From Burkholderia sp. Bp8992 (lineage in GTDB: Bacteria; Pseudomonadota; Gammaproteobacteria; Burkholderiales; Burkholderiaceae), in assembly GCF_003853705.1 (NCBI RefSeq), contig NZ_QTQI01000001.1, positions 434,001-498,000 on the forward strand: 64,000 nt of DNA, in the 5' to 3' direction. The translations under genes were made by a program, and so were the position numbers. The notes under the pieces are model-generated. The model saw only the letters and a program-made list of their open reading frames with translations, was not told the DNA's origin and did no database searches. Below, one piece after another: positions 45,038 through 54,101 of the stretch. Every line of letters starts with the position of its first letter. Position 1 is the first letter of the stretch.

Positions 45038-45069
45038 ACGATGCGGCGCACGAGGGTGCGCCGCATCGT
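45038..45069 (-). terminator. Strong hairpin after the CLC gene
   Basis: A perfect 14-bp stem (ACGATGCGGCGCAC / GTGCGCCGCATCGT) with loop GAGG, 64 bases beyond the CLC stop. Only a short T/A-rich tract follows on the - strand. Confidence 0.65.
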
Positions 45070-45133
45070 GCAGCGAGGCGAGGCGCGATGAGGAGGCGGT
45101 GCGCAGCCGGTGTGCCCGAGTACGCGGTTGGCG

Positions 45134-46921
45134 TCAGCCGGCCTTGCGGGTGCCGGCGTCGCGCAGGTTGACCGGGACGATCGGGCGAAAGCGCTCGCGC
45201 TTCTGTTCGTCGTCGAAGTGCTGGAGCGCGGGCTTGATCAGGTCGCTGCGCGACACGAGGCCCGTGACGCGCAGCGATTGCTCGTCGTCGACGACCGGCA
45301 GGCGTTCGAGGCCCAGCATCGCGAGGCGCGATGCGACGACGCGGCATGTTTCGTGCGCGAGCGCGACGGCCGGGGCGCGGCCTGTGAACGCGCCCGCGAT
45401 CGGCGTATCGGCGCCGGCCTGTGCGCGCTGCGCGTCGAGCGTCGCACGATCGACCAGGCCGAGCAGGCGGCCGTGCTGCACGACCGGGTAGGCGCGATGC
45501 GTCTGCTTCGCGCCGAAGTATTGCGACGCGACGATATCGAGCGTCGCTGCGCCGTCGATCGCGACGAGCCGGTCGGCCGGCGTCATCACTTCACCGATGT
45601 CATGGCGCTCGAGCGGATCGACGCCGTATTCGCGATAGATGTGATAGCCGCGACGCGCGATCTTTTCCGTCATGATCGAGCGCTTCATCACGATGGTCGC
45701 GAAGCCGTGCGCGACGAGCGTCGCTGCGAGCAGCGGCAGCAGCGCGTTCGCATCATGCGTGAGGCCGAACGCGAACACGATCGCGGTGAGCGGGGCGCCG
45801 AGCGTCGCGCCGAGCGTCGCGGCCATGCACACGAGCGGCCACAGCGCCGGATCGCCGCCCGGCAGCAGCGGCGACAGCACGGTGCCGAGGCCGGCGCCGA
45901 GCATCAGCAGCGGGGCGAGCACACCGCCCGACGTGCCCGAGCCGAGTGCGATCACCCACATCACGGCCTTCACGATCAGCAGCGCGAGCGCGATCTTCAA
46001 CGCGATATGCTGATGCAGCAGGTCGCCGATCACGTCGTAGCCGACGCCGAGCGCGCGCGGTTCGAGCCAGCCGCCGATGCCGATCACGACCGCGCCGAGC
46101 GCAGGCCACCACATCCAGTGCACCGGCAGCTTCGCGAAGGTGTCCTCGACGCGGTACAGCGCCGCCGACAGGCCGCATGCGAGCATGCCCGACAGCAGCC
46201 CCGCGACGATGCACGACAGCAGCGCGACCGGCGACGGCGCGGCCGTCGTCAGCGGAAACAGCGGATCGACGCCGAAGAACAGCGCACGTGCGAACCCGGC
46301 TACCGCACACGCCAGCGCGACCGGCAGGAAACTGCGCGGCCGCCATTCGAACAGCAGCAGCTCGACCGCGAGCAGCACCGCGGCGACGGGCGTGCCGAAC
46401 ACGGCCGTCATGCCGGCGGCTGCACCGGCGACGAGCAGCGTCTTGCGCTCGGCGGCGGTCACGTGCACGCATTGCGCGATCAGCGAGCCGAGTGCGCCGC
46501 CCGTCATGATGATCGGGCCTTCGGCGCCGAACGGGCCGCCGCTGCCGATCACGACGCCGGACGACAGCGGCTTGAGGATCGCGACCTTCGGCGACATGCG
46601 GCTCTTGCCGAACAGGATCGCCTCGATCGCTTCGGGAATGCCGTGGCCGCGGATCTTCTCCGAACCGAAGCGCGCCATCAACCCGACGATCAGCCCGCCG
46701 ACCACCGGGATCACGATCACCCATGCGCCGAGCGTGTTGTTCGCCGGGGAGCGGTCGGCGAACGAGAACTGCTGGAAGAAGAACAGGTTCGTGAACAGGT
46801 GGATCAGGCTCAACAGCACGAACGCGGCAAGCGTGCTGAGCAGGCCGATTCCGGCGGCAAGCAACGCGATCCTGGGCAGGCGTGCGTTGGTCGAGAAATC
46901 GCGTTTGTGTGGTGCGTTCAT
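45134..46921 (-). CDS. CLC chloride channel/antiporter with CBS pair
   Basis: A 595-residue protein, start at MNAPHKRDFSTNARLP (ATG 46921). CLC filter blocks: GHGIPEAIE (the usual GSGIP with His for Ser), GAEGP (gating Glu kept) and GSGTSGGVLAP. The region from about residue 430 holds two CBS domains (VMTPADRLVAIDGAATLDIVASQYF... and VASRLAMLGLERLPVVDD). CLC proteins carry Cl-, NO3- or F- as channels or H+ exchangers; the CBS pair binds adenine nucleotides and gates. It follows a MarR gene by 20 bases. The HPP-CBS gene shares the same operator, so the two transporters seem to belong to one response. Confidence 0.93.
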   Translation of the reverse strand: MNAPHKRDFSTNARLPRIALLAAGIGLLSTLAAFVLLSLIHLFTNLFFFQQFSFADRSPANNTLGAWVIVIPVVGGLIVGLMARFGSEKIRGHGIPEAIEAILFGKSRMSPKVAILKPLSSGVVIGSGGPFGAEGPIIMTGGALGSLIAQCVHVTAAERKTLLVAGAAAGMTAVFGTPVAAVLLAVELLLFEWRPRSFLPVALACAVAGFARALFFGVDPLFPLTTAAPSPVALLSCIVAGLLSGMLACGLSAALYRVEDTFAKLPVHWMWWPALGAVVIGIGGWLEPRALGVGYDVIGDLLHQHIALKIALALLIVKAVMWVIALGSGTSGGVLAPLLMLGAGLGTVLSPLLPGGDPALWPLVCMAATLGATLGAPLTAIVFAFGLTHDANALLPLLAATLVAHGFATIVMKRSIMTEKIARRGYHIYREYGVDPLERHDIGEVMTPADRLVAIDGAATLDIVASQYFGAKQTHRAYPVVQHGRLLGLVDRATLDAQRAQAGADTPIAGAFTGRAPAVALAHETCRVVASRLAMLGLERLPVVDDEQSLRVTGLVSRSDLIKPALQHFDDEQKRERFRPIVPVNLRDAGTRKAG

Positions 46922-46941
46922 CGGCGTGGAAAGAGCAAGGG

Positions 46942-47355
46942 TCAGTAATCGATCTGGGGAACCTGGAACGTGCCCTTGAGCGACTTCAGCTCGGCGCGGT
47001 GCATGGCCGCGAGGCGGGCGAGCAGCGTCTCGCCGGCGGGTTCGAGGTGGACTTCGACCTGCCGGCGGTCGGCTTCGCTCGTCTTGCGCTTCACGAGCCC
47101 GAGCGCCTCGCAGCGCGTCACCAGCGCGACGACGCCGTGATGCTGCGCCTGCAGGCGTTCCGCGAGCTCGCCGACGGTTGCCCATTCGCGATGCGGATAG
47201 CCCTTGATGTGCAGCAGCAGCAGGTATTGCAGCGGCGTCACGCCTTCGCTTTGCGCGGCGCGTTCGGAGAAGCGCTCGAAGCGGCGCATCTGGTAGCGGA
47301 ACTCGGACAGTTGCTGGAAATCGCTTTTGGCCAGCGCGCGTCGGGTATCGTTCAT
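46942..47355 (-). CDS. MarR-family regulator of CLC and HPP genes
   Basis: A 137-residue regulator from the ATG at 47355 (MNDTRRALAKSDFQQLSEFRY). The winged helix is VGELAERLQAQHHGVVALVTRCEALGLVKRKTSEADRRQVEVHLEPAG, with the DRRQ wing. It lies 20 bases upstream of the CLC gene in one transcript. An inverted repeat TATATCA-5-TGATATA is 37 bases upstream of its start, and a near-identical repeat precedes the HPP gene. The regulator is therefore likely to repress both its own operon and the HPP gene. The signal is unknown. Confidence 0.92.
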   Translation of the reverse strand: MNDTRRALAKSDFQQLSEFRYQMRRFERFSERAAQSEGVTPLQYLLLLHIKGYPHREWATVGELAERLQAQHHGVVALVTRCEALGLVKRKTSEADRRQVEVHLEPAGETLLARLAAMHRAELKSLKGTFQVPQIDY

Positions 47356-47392
47356 CGAGGGCGGTCGTACGGTCAGTTTCGGTGGCGTCAAA

Positions 47393-47411
47393 TATATCAC
47401 AATATGATATA
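47393..47411. promoter_or_regulatory. MarR operator, copy 1 (marR-CLC)
   Basis: A 7-5-7 inverted repeat TATATCA CAATA TGATATA, perfect in the arms, 37 bases before the MarR start. AT-rich in a GC-rich neighbourhood. The same half-sites recur at 48711-48729. Confidence 0.8.
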
Positions 47412-47478
47412 AAAGGCCGGGCGATGGCGGAATGAATGCATTCCACGTTGCGTCAGCCGTTACGGGACATGGCGAGTG

Positions 47479-48654
47479 CTACGCGGCCTCTAGCATTCGG
47501 GTCTGCTGATAAAGGCCCGTCACGAGATCCGTCTGCGTGATGATCCCGACGAGCCGGTGCGACGCATCGACGACCGGAATGTGGTGATGGCCAGAATGCG
47601 TGAACAGCGGCACGAGTGCGGTGATCGGCATCGTTTCCGGCACGCATGCGACGTCGCGCGTCATCACGGTGGCGACGCTCGCGGGCTGGCCGCCGAGCGA
47701 TTGCGGCAGCCGCGCGGACAGGCGCTGCCACAGCGGGGCCGGACGACGCAGCTGGCGCGTGAGATCGGCGCGCGTGACGATGCCGGTCAGCCGGCCTTCG
47801 CCATCGACCACCGGCAGCGCCTTCACGCGGTGGCGGTCGAGCAGCGTCAGCGCGGCCGTCACCGATGTCGACGGCGCGACCTCGATCGCATCGTTCGTCA
47901 TCAGGTCGGCGCACGTGAGCTGGCCGAACGTGCGCGTATAGGCCTGCATCTCGGTTTCGCGCAGCAGCGTTTCGAGATCGTCCGGATCGACGTCGAGCCA
48001 TTCGCTGCGACGCTTCAGCACCACGTCGAGATCGCCGCGCGTGAAGCCGCCACGTGCCGATGCGGCGCCGCCCGCCTGCGGTTTCGCGTCGGGTCGCACG
48101 CCGCCGTGCGGATAGCGGTGTCCGGTCAGCGCGTGATACACGAGAGCGGCCGACAGCAGGATTCCCGATTGCAGTGCGATCGGCTCCAGCACGAAACCGA
48201 AGCCGAGCGAGTGGATGGCCGGGCCGCCGACCACGGCCGTGAGCGCGACGGCGCCCGACGGCGGGTGCACGCAGCGCAGCGCGAACATGCCGCCGATCGC
48301 ACACGCGATCGCGACCGCGGCGGCCGTGACCGGATCAGCGATCCATTGCGCGCAGGCCACGCCGACCGTCGCCGCGACGAGGTTGCCGCCGATGATCGAC
48401 CAAGGCTGCGCGAGCGGGCTCGCCGGCACCGCGAACAGCAGCACGGCCGATGCACCCATCGGCGCGACGAGCAGCGGCACGAGGCCCGGCACGCCGGGCA
48501 GCAGCCGCATCGTGACGCCGACCGTCGCGATCCCGACGAGCGCCCCCGTGCACGAACGCAGGCGCTCGCGCCAGCCAAGCGACATCGGATGGGGAAGGAA
48601 GCTGCGCAACCATTGCTGCAGCGTGCGGCGCGACGGAGAGGAGCCTGACGACAT
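47479..48654 (-). CDS. HPP-family membrane protein with two CBS domains
   Basis: A 391-residue protein. The first half has four or five helices and the HPP signature (GGMFALRCVHPPSGAVALTAVVGG). The second half carries two CBS domains (DLMTNDAIEVAPSTSVTAALTLLDRHRVKALPVVDGEG and VMTRDVACVPETMPITALVPLFTHSGHHHIPVVD). HPP proteins in cyanobacteria and chloroplasts transport nitrite; in bacteria the substrate is mostly untested. The operator 56 bases upstream of the start matches that of the MarR gene, so both transporters probably answer the same signal. Confidence 0.93.
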   Translation of the reverse strand: MSSGSSPSRRTLQQWLRSFLPHPMSLGWRERLRSCTGALVGIATVGVTMRLLPGVPGLVPLLVAPMGASAVLLFAVPASPLAQPWSIIGGNLVAATVGVACAQWIADPVTAAAVAIACAIGGMFALRCVHPPSGAVALTAVVGGPAIHSLGFGFVLEPIALQSGILLSAALVYHALTGHRYPHGGVRPDAKPQAGGAASARGGFTRGDLDVVLKRRSEWLDVDPDDLETLLRETEMQAYTRTFGQLTCADLMTNDAIEVAPSTSVTAALTLLDRHRVKALPVVDGEGRLTGIVTRADLTRQLRRPAPLWQRLSARLPQSLGGQPASVATVMTRDVACVPETMPITALVPLFTHSGHHHIPVVDASHRLVGIITQTDLVTGLYQQTRMLEAA

Positions 48655-48710
48655 GGACGGGTACGCGGTAAATAGGACGGCGCGGGGCCGCGCGGCGACA
48701 AGGGCGCAAT

Positions 48711-48729
48711 TATATCGCGTTGTGATACA
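48711..48729. promoter_or_regulatory. MarR operator, copy 2 (HPP gene)
   Basis: TATATCG CGTTG TGATACA: six of seven bases in each arm equal the copy at 47393-47411, with the same spacing. It lies 56 bases before the HPP start, within its promoter region. The rest of the 364-base gap to the LysR gene at 49019 shows no gene. Confidence 0.7.
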
Positions 48730-49018
48730 AATTGCCGTGCTGCATCAAGCCGTTGCGTGCGCACGGCGCGCGAGTCTTGCGAAAGCCTTTCATTCGATGA
48801 AAGCTTTGGGGCCACGCAACCGCGCACATTCGTCGGCAGCGGCGTACAATTCGGGCCACCGAATCCCCCGTCATGCCAGAACCACGTACGCGATGCCCGC
48901 TCTCCCGCCTTTTCCCCGGCCCGGTGATCGACTCGACGTGGTTCGCGGCCGTGTTCCGTTTCCCACTTGACGCGAGCGCCGCCGACGCCTCCCCATCGAC
49001 TCCCCCCAAGCCAATTCA

Positions 49019-49987
49019 ATGGACATGCTCGAAAACATGCGCCTGTTCGTGCGCGTTGTCGAAGCCGGCAGTTTTACTGCGGTCGCGAAGGAAATCGACG
49101 CGACCACCGCGCAGGTGTCGCGCGCGGTCTCGAACCTCGAAGCGCACGTACAGACGCGCCTGCTGCATCGCACGACGCGCCACCTCGGCCTGACCGAAAG
49201 CGGCGAACGCTATTTCGAGCGCGCGAAATCGATCCTCGCGGAACTCGACTATGCGAACGCGGAGGCGCGCAACGCGCTGCTGCGGCCGAGCGGCAAGATG
49301 CGCATCCATGCGATGACGGGGCTCGGGCAGAGTCATGTCGTGTCGTCGATCGTCCGCTACCAGGAGGACAACCCCGACGTGTCGGTCGAGCTGACGCTCG
49401 CGCAGCGGATGCCGAATCTCGTCGAGGAGGGCTACGACGTGTCGATCGTGACGGCGTCGCAACTGCCCGATTCGGGCTATGTCGCGCAGACCTGCGGCAC
49501 GAGCTGCAGCGTGCTTGTCGCGTCGCGCGAATACCTGGCGCGGCACGGCACGCCGCAGACGCCCGGCGAATTGCCGAACCACGTGTGCCTGCGTCTCGAC
49601 ACGCCGGCCTCGCCGGCCAGCGAATGGCGGCTCGAGCGCAGCGACGGCGAGGAAGCCGTCTACGAGCTGCAGCCGGCGCCGTTCCAGGTCAACGTGCCGG
49701 ACGCGCTGTGCGTCGCGGTGCGCGCCGGGCGCGGGATCGCGTGCGTCGCGCTGTATACGGTGCTCGACGACATCCGCGCGGAGCGGCTGATCCGCGTGCT
49801 GCCGGAGTACCGGCTGCAGACGGTGAGCGTGTATGCCGTCTACGCGACGCGCCGCTATCTCGACGCGAAGATCCGTACGTTCCTCGAGCACCTGCGCACG
49901 ACGCTCACGCCCGCGCTGGAGAACGACCTGCGCGAACTCGACCGGCTGACGACCGAACACGCGCCGGGCGGCCGCAAGCGCGCGTGA
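49019..49987 (+). CDS. LysR-family regulator
   Basis: A 322-residue LysR starting MDMLENMRLFVRVVEAGSFTAVAKEIDATTAQVSRAVSNLEAHVQTRLLHRTTRHLGLTESG, the CrgA/AaeR-like subgroup opening. No repeat that I can single out as an operator is visible. It is convergent with the MFS gene (27 bases apart), so it does not sit over an obvious target promoter. Its target may be elsewhere or the divergent HPP gene. Confidence 0.9.
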   Translation: MDMLENMRLFVRVVEAGSFTAVAKEIDATTAQVSRAVSNLEAHVQTRLLHRTTRHLGLTESGERYFERAKSILAELDYANAEARNALLRPSGKMRIHAMTGLGQSHVVSSIVRYQEDNPDVSVELTLAQRMPNLVEEGYDVSIVTASQLPDSGYVAQTCGTSCSVLVASREYLARHGTPQTPGELPNHVCLRLDTPASPASEWRLERSDGEEAVYELQPAPFQVNVPDALCVAVRAGRGIACVALYTVLDDIRAERLIRVLPEYRLQTVSVYAVYATRRYLDAKIRTFLEHLRTTLTPALENDLRELDRLTTEHAPGGRKRA

Positions 49988-50014
49988 CGGCGTACGTGCG
50001 TGCCGCTGCGCCGC

Positions 50015-51379
50015 TCAGGCCGCCGGCGTGATGCGGATCCGCTCGAAGCGGCCCGCGAGCCATGCGTATGCGGCGATGCCGATCAGCCCATGCGCGGCGA
50101 CGAACCACAACGCGCCGGCGAACGAACCGGTGCTGGCGACGAAGTAGCCGATCACGAGCGGCGTGACGATCCCGGCGATGTTGCCGAGGCCGTTGAACAC
50201 GCCGCCGCTCAGCCCGACCATGCCTTCGGGCGCCGTATCGGCGAGCACGGCCCAGCCGACCGCCGCGAGCCCCTTGCCGAAGAACGCGATCGTCATCAGC
50301 GCGATCACGGCCGCGTTCGACGCCGCGCCGTTCGCGAGCACGAGCAGCGTCGCCATCGCCATCCCCGCGACGAACGGCGTCTTGCGCGCCTTCGACGGAT
50401 GCATGCCGCGCCGGATCAGCCAGTCCGACAGCACGCCGCCGAGCACGCCGCCCGTGAACCCGCAGATTGCCGGCAGCGCCGCAACCCAGCCGGCTTCCAT
50501 GATCGTCATCCCGCGCCCCTTGATCAGGTAGATCGGAAACCACGTGATGAAGAAGTACGTGAGCGCCGTGATGCAGTACTGACCGATATAGATCGCCCAC
50601 AGGTTCCGGTGGCGGAACAGTTGCGATGCGTCGTGCCACGAAACACGCGGCCGTTGGCGCACGCGGTTCGCCTCGAGATCGACGAGCGCACCGTGTGCGC
50701 GCAGGTAGTCGCGCTCGGCATCGGTCACGCGCGGGTGCCCGTGCGGCTCGCGATACCACGCGAACCACAGCGCGGCGAGCGCGATGCCGAGCAGCCCCAT
50801 CCACAGGAACACATGCTCCCAGCCGAGTGCGTGGGTGAGCCAGGCCATGGCCGGCGTGAACAGCACGACGGCCATGTACTGCGCGGAATTGAACAGGGCC
50901 GACGCCGTGCCGCGTTCGGCGGTCGGGAACCAGCAGGCGACGATCCGCGAATTGGCCGGGAACGCCGGCGATTCGACGAGGCCGAGCATGAAGCGCATCA
51001 CGAACAGCGCGAGCGTCGCGGCCGCACCCTGAACGGCGAGCCAGCCGACCGTGCCCTGCAGCATCGTGAAGACCGACCACAGCAGCAGGCTCAGGCCGTA
51101 CACGCGCCGTGCGCCGAAGCGATCGAGCAGCCAGCCGCCCGGGATCTGGCCGATCGCGTAGGCCCACGCGAACGCCGAAAAGACGACGCCGAGCTGCACG
51201 GGCGTCAGGCCGAGATCGTGCGCGACGCCGGTGCCGGCGATCGACATCGTCGCGCGGTCCGCATAGTTGATGACGGTGACCGCGAAAATCAGCGCGAGGA
51301 CCGCATAGCGGACGCGGCCGATCGTGCGCGAGGCCGCGGGCGACGCGGCGAGGGCGGCGCCGCTGGATCGATTGGACAT
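50015..51379 (-). CDS. ACS-family MFS transporter (glucarate/phthalate type)
   Basis: A 454-codon transporter (453-454 residues) starting at the ATG 51379 with AGGAGACACGC upstream. The segment VINYADRATMSIAGTGVAHDLGLTPVQLGVVFSAFAWAYAIGQIPGGWLLDRFGARRVYGLSLLLWSVFTMLQG is the anion:cation symporter signature (GudP, phthalate, D-galactonate). Likely substrates are sugar acids or hydroxy acids. It follows a D-2-hydroxyacid dehydrogenase by 72 bases on the same strand; a small hairpin (51392-51410) lies between them and could tune expression. Confidence 0.93.
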   Translation of the reverse strand: MSNRSSGAALAASPAASRTIGRVRYAVLALIFAVTVINYADRATMSIAGTGVAHDLGLTPVQLGVVFSAFAWAYAIGQIPGGWLLDRFGARRVYGLSLLLWSVFTMLQGTVGWLAVQGAAATLALFVMRFMLGLVESPAFPANSRIVACWFPTAERGTASALFNSAQYMAVVLFTPAMAWLTHALGWEHVFLWMGLLGIALAALWFAWYREPHGHPRVTDAERDYLRAHGALVDLEANRVRQRPRVSWHDASQLFRHRNLWAIYIGQYCITALTYFFITWFPIYLIKGRGMTIMEAGWVAALPAICGFTGGVLGGVLSDWLIRRGMHPSKARKTPFVAGMAMATLLVLANGAASNAAVIALMTIAFFGKGLAAVGWAVLADTAPEGMVGLSGGVFNGLGNIAGIVTPLVIGYFVASTGSFAGALWFVAAHGLIGIAAYAWLAGRFERIRITPAA

Positions 51380-51451
51380 GCGTGTCTCCTGGCCTCCGTC
51401 GGGCGGAGGCATCCGGTGTTGTAACGAGGCGGCCGTGCGGCCGCGCGGCGT

Positions 51452-52390
51452 TCAGCGCGTGACGCTGGTCGGCGGGCGCTGGCCCGCGAAGCACGCGGCG
51501 AGGTTGGCGAGCACGATCCGGCCCATTTCCTCGCGCGTTTCATGCGTGGCGCTCGCGCGGTGCGGCTGCACGACGACGCGGTCGAGTTCGAGCAGCGCGG
51601 CCGGCACGTGCGGTTCGTTCGCGAACACGTCGAGGCCGGCGCCGGCGATCGTGCCGTCGGCGAGCGCACGGACGAGCGCGGTTTCGTCAACCAGCTTGCC
51701 GCGCGCGACATTGATCAGGAATCCTTTGGGGCCGAGTGCGGCGAGCACGTCGGCCGTCACGAGCACGTTGCCGTGGTCGGCCGATGCCGCGATCACGAGC
51801 ACGTCGCTGTCGCGCGCGAGCGCGGCGAGGTCCGGAACGTAGCGATAGCCGCTGTCGCGATGCTCGCGCGGGCCGAAGTAGCTGACGGGCATCCGGAACG
51901 CCTGCGCGCGCTGCGCGATCGCGCGCCCGACGCGGCCGAGCCCGACGATGCCGAGCCGCTTGCCGGTGACCTGCGTCGCGAGCGGCTGGGCCGTTTTGCC
52001 CCAGCGGCCGGCACGGACGATCCGCTCGCCGGCGCCGAGGTCGCGCAGCGTCATCAGGATCAGCCCCAGCGCCATGTCGGCGACGTCGTCGGTCAGCACG
52101 TCGGGCGTCGTCGTCACGTGGATGCCGCGTGCGCGGGCGCGGTCGAGATCGACCGCGTCGGTGCCGATGCCGCTGATCGCGATGATCTCGAGCGCGCTCA
52201 GCCGGTCCATCAGCGCGGCGGACAGGCCGTTCGCGCCGCCGGTCACGACGCCGCGAATGCGCGACGCCACGCGGTCGAGCAGCGCGTCCGGGTCTTCGGC
52301 CGCATGCAGCCGATGCACCGCGTAACGGGCGGACAGTTCGGCGTCGATGGTGGCGGGGAGCGGCTGGGTCAGCAGGATGTCGATGGTCAT
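51452..52390 (-). CDS. D-isomer-specific 2-hydroxyacid dehydrogenase
   Basis: A 312-residue NAD(P)-dependent enzyme starting at MTIDILLTQPLPATIDAELS (ATG 52390). The Rossmann motif GLGRVGRAIAQ, catalytic Arg in NVARGKLVDE, Glu in GLDVFANEP and His in VVVQPHRASATHETRE are all present. Members reduce glyoxylate, hydroxypyruvate or 2-ketogluconate. Paired with an ACS transporter, it likely works on an imported sugar acid, 2-ketogluconate being a good guess because this cell carries a periplasmic glucose dehydrogenase. It diverges from a LysR 113 bases away. Confidence 0.92.
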   Translation of the reverse strand: MTIDILLTQPLPATIDAELSARYAVHRLHAAEDPDALLDRVASRIRGVVTGGANGLSAALMDRLSALEIIAISGIGTDAVDLDRARARGIHVTTTPDVLTDDVADMALGLILMTLRDLGAGERIVRAGRWGKTAQPLATQVTGKRLGIVGLGRVGRAIAQRAQAFRMPVSYFGPREHRDSGYRYVPDLAALARDSDVLVIAASADHGNVLVTADVLAALGPKGFLINVARGKLVDETALVRALADGTIAGAGLDVFANEPHVPAALLELDRVVVQPHRASATHETREEMGRIVLANLAACFAGQRPPTSVTR

Positions 52391-52503
52391 GAAGGTCTCG
52401 GTCGTCGTGCGCGGCGCGGGCCGCGCATCGGGTGGAACCGAGTATAGAAATCGCATCGATATCGGTCTAACATCAAAAGACTATCGATTGATTCAAGAAT
52501 TGG

Positions 52504-53412
52504 ATGATTGAACTGCACCAGCTTCGCTGCTTCGTCGCGGTGGCCGAGGAACTGCATTTCGGCCGTGCGGCGAAACGGCTCTTCATGACCCAGCCGCCGC
52601 TGAGCCGGCAGATCCAGCTGCTCGAGCACGCACTCGGCATCGCGCTGCTCGAGCGCAGCAGCCGGCAGGTCAGCCTGACCGCGGCCGGCGAGCGCTTCCT
52701 GCGCGACGCGCGGCACATCCTCGAATTCTCCGCCCGGGCCGAGCAGGCCGCGCAGCGCGTCGCGCATGGCGGGGCCGGCCGCATCACGCTCGGTTTCACG
52801 GCCGTGAGCGCGTACCGGATGATTCCGGTGCTGCTCGCGCACGCGGCGCATGCGCTGCCGGATGTCGACGTCGAATTGCGCGAGATGGTGTCGACCGTGC
52901 AGATCGATGCGCTCGCATCGCGGATGCTCGACGCCGGTTTCGTGCGGCAGCGCGCCGCGCGCCAGCCGCTCGAATACCGGCTCGTGCAGCGCGAACCGAT
53001 GCTCGTCGCGGTGGCGCAAGGCGCGCCGCTTGCCGCCTACGAGCAGATCGGCCCCGACGAACTCGACCGGCAGCCGTTCATCGCGTATTCGCCGAACGAG
53101 GGGAAGTACTTCCACGACATGATCTCGGGGATGTTCGCGGGCGCCGGACGGCTGCCGAACTACCTGCACTACGTCGGGCAGACGCATACGATCCTCGGCC
53201 TCGTGCGTGCGGGGCTCGGCGCGGCGCTGGTGCCGGCGTCGGCGCGCGAGCTTCATGTCGACGGCGTGGTGTTCCGGCCGCTGGCGGGCGTCAATGTCGC
53301 AGCCGAGCTGTATCTCGCGTGGCGCGCGGACAACGACAATCCGGCGCTGCCGGTGTTCAACGCGATGGTCGAGCGGTTTCTCGCGCAGGAACAGGGCGGC
53401 GGCGCAACGTAG
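52504..53412 (+). CDS. LysR-family regulator of the hydroxyacid unit
   Basis: A 302-residue LysR (MIELHQLRCFVAVAEELHFGRAAKRLFMTQPPLSRQIQLLEHALGIALLERSSRQVSLTAAGERF). The ELHFGRAAKRLFMTQPPLSRQI helix places it near the CatM/BenM/CbnR group. Divergent over the dehydrogenase-transporter pair, which it probably activates. The 113-base gap is AT-rich and contains several T-N11-A-like candidates but none I would single out. Confidence 0.92.
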   Translation: MIELHQLRCFVAVAEELHFGRAAKRLFMTQPPLSRQIQLLEHALGIALLERSSRQVSLTAAGERFLRDARHILEFSARAEQAAQRVAHGGAGRITLGFTAVSAYRMIPVLLAHAAHALPDVDVELREMVSTVQIDALASRMLDAGFVRQRAARQPLEYRLVQREPMLVAVAQGAPLAAYEQIGPDELDRQPFIAYSPNEGKYFHDMISGMFAGAGRLPNYLHYVGQTHTILGLVRAGLGAALVPASARELHVDGVVFRPLAGVNVAAELYLAWRADNDNPALPVFNAMVERFLAQEQGGGAT

Positions 53413-54101
53413 CGGCGTCGCGCGGTCGCATCGTGTCACAAGCTTTCAATCCGGAAGCTTGCGGCGCCGCGATGACAAGCAATCCTGAGCGAGCGGTGCA
53501 TGTGCCGATGACAGGAATCCTTGCAATTTCGAAAGCATGCCGTCATGCGCGTGCTTCGCGGCGGGCGGCACGAACGCCAGGGGCGCTGTCAGCCCGACGA
53601 AGGGCTCCATGCCGACCGCTTGACGCTGCATGCCGGTCGGCGCAGGATACGTCCGTGCATTTGGAGCGGGACGCGCCGGCCGCGCGGTTCCTGCACCCGC
53701 GACACGCAAAAGAACAACGATGAGCCTTTACGCCCTCGTACCGGAATACCGGCGCCGCATCCATCCGCGCGCCGCAACGACGCTTCGACCGACGCCCGTC
53801 GCGTCACGTATCCGTCATCCCGTTCGTACCTGCGCGCCGGTACGCTTTCCCGTCCGCGCGCTGGCCGCGACGATGAACGGCGCCGGTCCGGCCCGCCGCA
53901 TCGCACCGCCGCCCGCTACCCCCGATCACCGCATCCCGAACGGCGCCTACACCGGCGTCTCGTGACGCCCGCACGCGTCCGTCCTGGTATTGCGCCGCCG
54001 GCTTTCCTGATTGCCGGGCGGCACCGGAGTCCGAAGCATTTCGATTGCATCTGAAAAAGCAAACGTACGCAGTCCGGTTCGAGGTTCAAGGAGAAAAACT
54101 C
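53413..54101. other. Region of 690 bases without a convincing gene
   Basis: Several overlapping short frames exist; the best (53720-53965 +, 81 codons, MSLYALVPEYRRRIHPRAATT) is Arg/Pro-rich with weak initiation and I do not trust it. The last 70 bases carry the ribosome-binding site and probably the promoter of the operon at 54102. I see no repeat. Confidence 0.5.

Noticed and set aside
53720-53965. A possible 81-residue protein
   Set aside because: Arg/Pro-rich, weak ribosome-binding site, no match I recognise.
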